The position numbers and the translations under genes are program-made. The notes under the pieces were generated by a model that ran no database searches, was not told where the DNA came from, and was given only the letters and a program-made list of their open reading frames with translations. Source: Aureibacillus halotolerans (GTDB taxonomy: Bacteria; Bacillota; Bacilli; Bacillales; DSM-28697). From it: a stretch of 64,000 bases of DNA. The stretch is from assembly GCF_004363045.1 (NCBI RefSeq), contig NZ_SNYJ01000001.1:163586-227585 (forward strand). The letters are read 5' to 3'. This document shows positions 62,331-64,000 of the stretch, one piece after another (the first letter of the stretch is position 1; each line of letters starts with the position of its first letter).

Positions 62331-63177
62331 ACTTTCTACCCCCTTGTAGATTAAAGCTAATATCCAAGCTTTTCGCCGAGTGGGTGAGTTTACCTAGAGA
62401 TACGAAATGAACACCTGTTGGTCTATAGGCAGGCAGATCTTCAATATTCACCGCTCCTGACGCTTCTGTGACAAGATGATTTGGAACCTCTTGTAGCCAG
62501 TCTGTAAGTGTTTCAGGCGACACATTATCAAATAGGATGCTTTGAAGCTGATTGGATGCTTTGAGTGCCTCTTGAAACTCGCTATAGGTTTCTACCTCCA
62601 CCTGAATCGGCGTGAGATGCCCTGCCGCTCCTCGCACCAACTCAATCGCTTTGGTCACGGAGCCTGCAAGCGCAATGTGATTGTCTTTAATTAATGCCCC
62701 ATCATACAGACCGAAGCGCTGGTTGACACCTCCGCCACAGACGACCGCATGCTTTTCAAGCATGCGCAAGCCTGGTGTGGTTTTTCGTGTATCACATACA
62801 CGTGTGACCGAACCATTAAGTAAACGAGCAGCCCTGTTCGTCAACGTGGCAATACCACTCATACGTTGGACCAAATTCAGGATAACGCGTTCCGTCTCCA
62901 ATAAATAAAGAAGCGGGCCTTCGATTTCACCCAAGATTGTCCCCTGTTCAATGACATCGCCTTCATTGATATGCATACGTATCGTCACGTCTTGTGATAC
63001 ATTGAGCAAGGGTAGCATATCGATGACGTCTTTTCCGGCAAATACGCCTTCCTCCTTCGCTATCCATTGCCCTTTCCCTCTCTTTCCGGAAGCAATCGGC
63101 TGGCTCGTAATGTCTCCGTGACCGAGGTCTTCTTCTAAAAACGCTTCAAGCATGCGTTTGAGCTGCAATGTCTGCAC
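62320..63177 (-). CDS. nadC: Nicotinate-nucleotide pyrophosphorylase
   Basis: A 285-aa quinolinate phosphoribosyltransferase that makes nicotinate mononucleotide and CO2 from quinolinate and PRPP. Key blocks: EDLGHGDITS, RMSGIATLT, DTRKTTPGLR, KHAVVCGGGVNQRFGL and LIKDNHI, which contain the phosphate-binding Arg, His and Lys residues. It overlaps nadB by 32 bp and nadA by 11 bp, so all three are coupled. Confidence 0.96.
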   Translation of the reverse strand: MQTLQLKRMLEAFLEEDLGHGDITSQPIASGKRGKGQWIAKEEGVFAGKDVIDMLPLLNVSQDVTIRMHINEGDVIEQGTILGEIEGPLLYLLETERVILNLVQRMSGIATLTNRAARLLNGSVTRVCDTRKTTPGLRMLEKHAVVCGGGVNQRFGLYDGALIKDNHIALAGSVTKAIELVRGAAGHLTPIQVEVETYSEFQEALKASNQLQSILFDNVSPETLTDWLQEVPNHLVTEASGAVNIEDLPAYRPTGVHFVSLGKLTHSAKSLDISFNLQGGRKYGT

Positions 63178-64000
63178 TCTCTATATCCCCTTTCCACAGT
63201 GATGATTTGTGGTGATTGATGCGTTTGTTTTCCCAATGCTTTTCTGGATTTCTATAATCGCTTCGATAATGGCCGCCCCTGCTTTCTGTCCGAAGTCTTG
63301 CGGCAGCCACAATGCGTTCCGATACCACAAGGCGATGCAGCAGTTCCACTTGTTTAACAGACAAACGTCTCCAATCGACGCCTAGTGCCATTTCAGCGAT
63401 TGGTTTAAGCTGACTATGCAACATGGAGAGCCCTTTATTTTCACGAACAATGCCACAAGCTTTCGTCATTTCGACTTGCAAATGTTGTGCAGATAAACGT
63501 TGACGAGGTATTTGCAGCATGTGAGAGGTCGTCTCAGGGTGGAGCAGCGATGACGAGCTTTCCTTTGAGGAAATGCAGACAGCGACTCTTTGACCACAGA
63601 CAATGGCTTCGAGCAAGGAATTGCTCGCCAAGCGATTCGCTCCATGAACACCTGTGCACGCAGCTTCGCCAATCGCATACAACCCCGGAACAGTCGTCTC
63701 TCCATCCATAGTAGCGACAATGCCACCCATCATATAGTGAGCTCCAGGTGAAACTGGCAGTTTTGTACTATGTTCATAGCCATGTGCTTTACACATCGCA
63801 GCAATTCTAGGAAATTGCACTGCAAAATGCCGTATGGAAGATATATCAAGAAATACGTCTTCCCCATGCCCTCGTTTGTGATGAATTGCACGAGCAACGA
63901 CATCTCTTGGGGCAAGGTCTCCAAACGCATGGATCTCCTTCATAAATGAATTTCCGGTGCCATCCACCAATACAGCACCTTCTCCACGCACAGCCTCAGA
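63146..64000 (-). CDS. nadB: L-aspartate oxidase, C-terminal part (5' end outside window)
   Basis: The last 284 or so residues of a roughly 530-aa flavoenzyme oxidising L-aspartate to iminoaspartate, the substrate of NadA. Seen here: VRGEGAVLVD, PRDVVARAI, GHGEDVFLDIS, SPGAHYMMGGIV, GLYAIGEAACTGVHGANRLASNSLLE and the helical C-terminal domain. The FAD-binding N-terminus lies beyond 64000. It is the first gene of the nadBCA operon, so the promoter is also outside. Confidence 0.94.
   Translation of the reverse strand, partial: SEAVRGEGAVLVDGTGNSFMKEIHAFGDLAPRDVVARAIHHKRGHGEDVFLDISSIRHFAVQFPRIAAMCKAHGYEHSTKLPVSPGAHYMMGGIVATMDGETTVPGLYAIGEAACTGVHGANRLASNSLLEAIVCGQRVAVCISSKESSSSLLHPETTSHMLQIPRQRLSAQHLQVEMTKACGIVRENKGLSMLHSQLKPIAEMALGVDWRRLSVKQVELLHRLVVSERIVAAARLRTESRGGHYRSDYRNPEKHWENKRINHHKSSLWKGDIESADIAAQTHA

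Overview
The window looks like chromosomal DNA from a Gram-positive, spore-former-type Bacillaceae bacterium. Genes have strong AGGAGG-type ribosome binding sites, frequent TTG/GTG starts, lipoprotein signal peptides and TTGACA/TATAAT promoters. Gene content is typical of Bacillus relatives: AraR with araBAD, AraM, a two-headed dynamin (DynA), nadB-nadC-nadA, MalR with an MdxEFG-type importer, RNase HI with a hybrid-binding domain, and a YtvA-like LOV-STAS photoreceptor. An alkaliphilic genus such as Shouchella or Alkalihalobacillus is my guess from this content, not something the sequence proves. I see no rRNA, tRNA, CRISPR array, transposase or prophage module.

Layout. 1-9.9 kb: a 116-bp tandem repeat, an XRE regulator, a zinc-ribbon membrane protein, a PAS-LOV-STAS protein, a ZIP metal transporter, a Yip1 protein, an acidic lipoprotein, an MFS exporter, a DUF4097-type protein and a secreted erythromycin-esterase-family protein. 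10-13.3 kb: a paired fluoride channel, a nitroreductase, an aldo/keto reductase and a GNAT acetyltransferase. 13.4-19.1 kb: the arabinose locus araR-araB-araA-araD on the minus strand, with AraR-type palindromes at both promoters and a five-unit 125-bp repeat array between araR and araB. 19.2-29.8 kb: a SCO protein, two divergent XRE regulators, an EamA transporter, an acyltransferase, RNase HI, a marR-MFS operon, araM and a large secreted protein. 30-33.5 kb: phnD-phnC-phnE-phnE. 34.5-39.5 kb: an ABC-2 pair, an AT-rich block with a 78-aa orphan gene, a Cys-rich copper-binding protein, a YdcZ protein and a GH29 fucosidase.

39.8-45 kb: a two-component system whose GAF domain carries a four-cysteine motif, a tightly overlapping SDR / QueA-like / VOC cassette, and a membrane-anchored Mrr-type nuclease. 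45.2-51.7 kb: a maltodextrin locus. A GH13 enzyme diverges from the binding protein, two permeases and a LacI-type regulator, with a 34-bp palindrome over the mdxE start point. No ATPase is present, so the importer must borrow a shared one. 51.8-64 kb: a DUF1540 mini-gene, an SGNH hydrolase, two long repeat copies, a lipoprotein with a VanZ protein, DynA, a small carbonic-anhydrase-like protein, a PucR-type regulator, an unrecognised two-HTH protein, and nadA-nadC-nadB running off the right edge.

The most unusual features are non-coding. The 125-bp array in front of araB contains a hairpin whose stem is preserved by compensatory changes between units. A mosaic repeat family of up to about 600 bp occurs five times, only between genes, in both orientations and with its segments shuffled.
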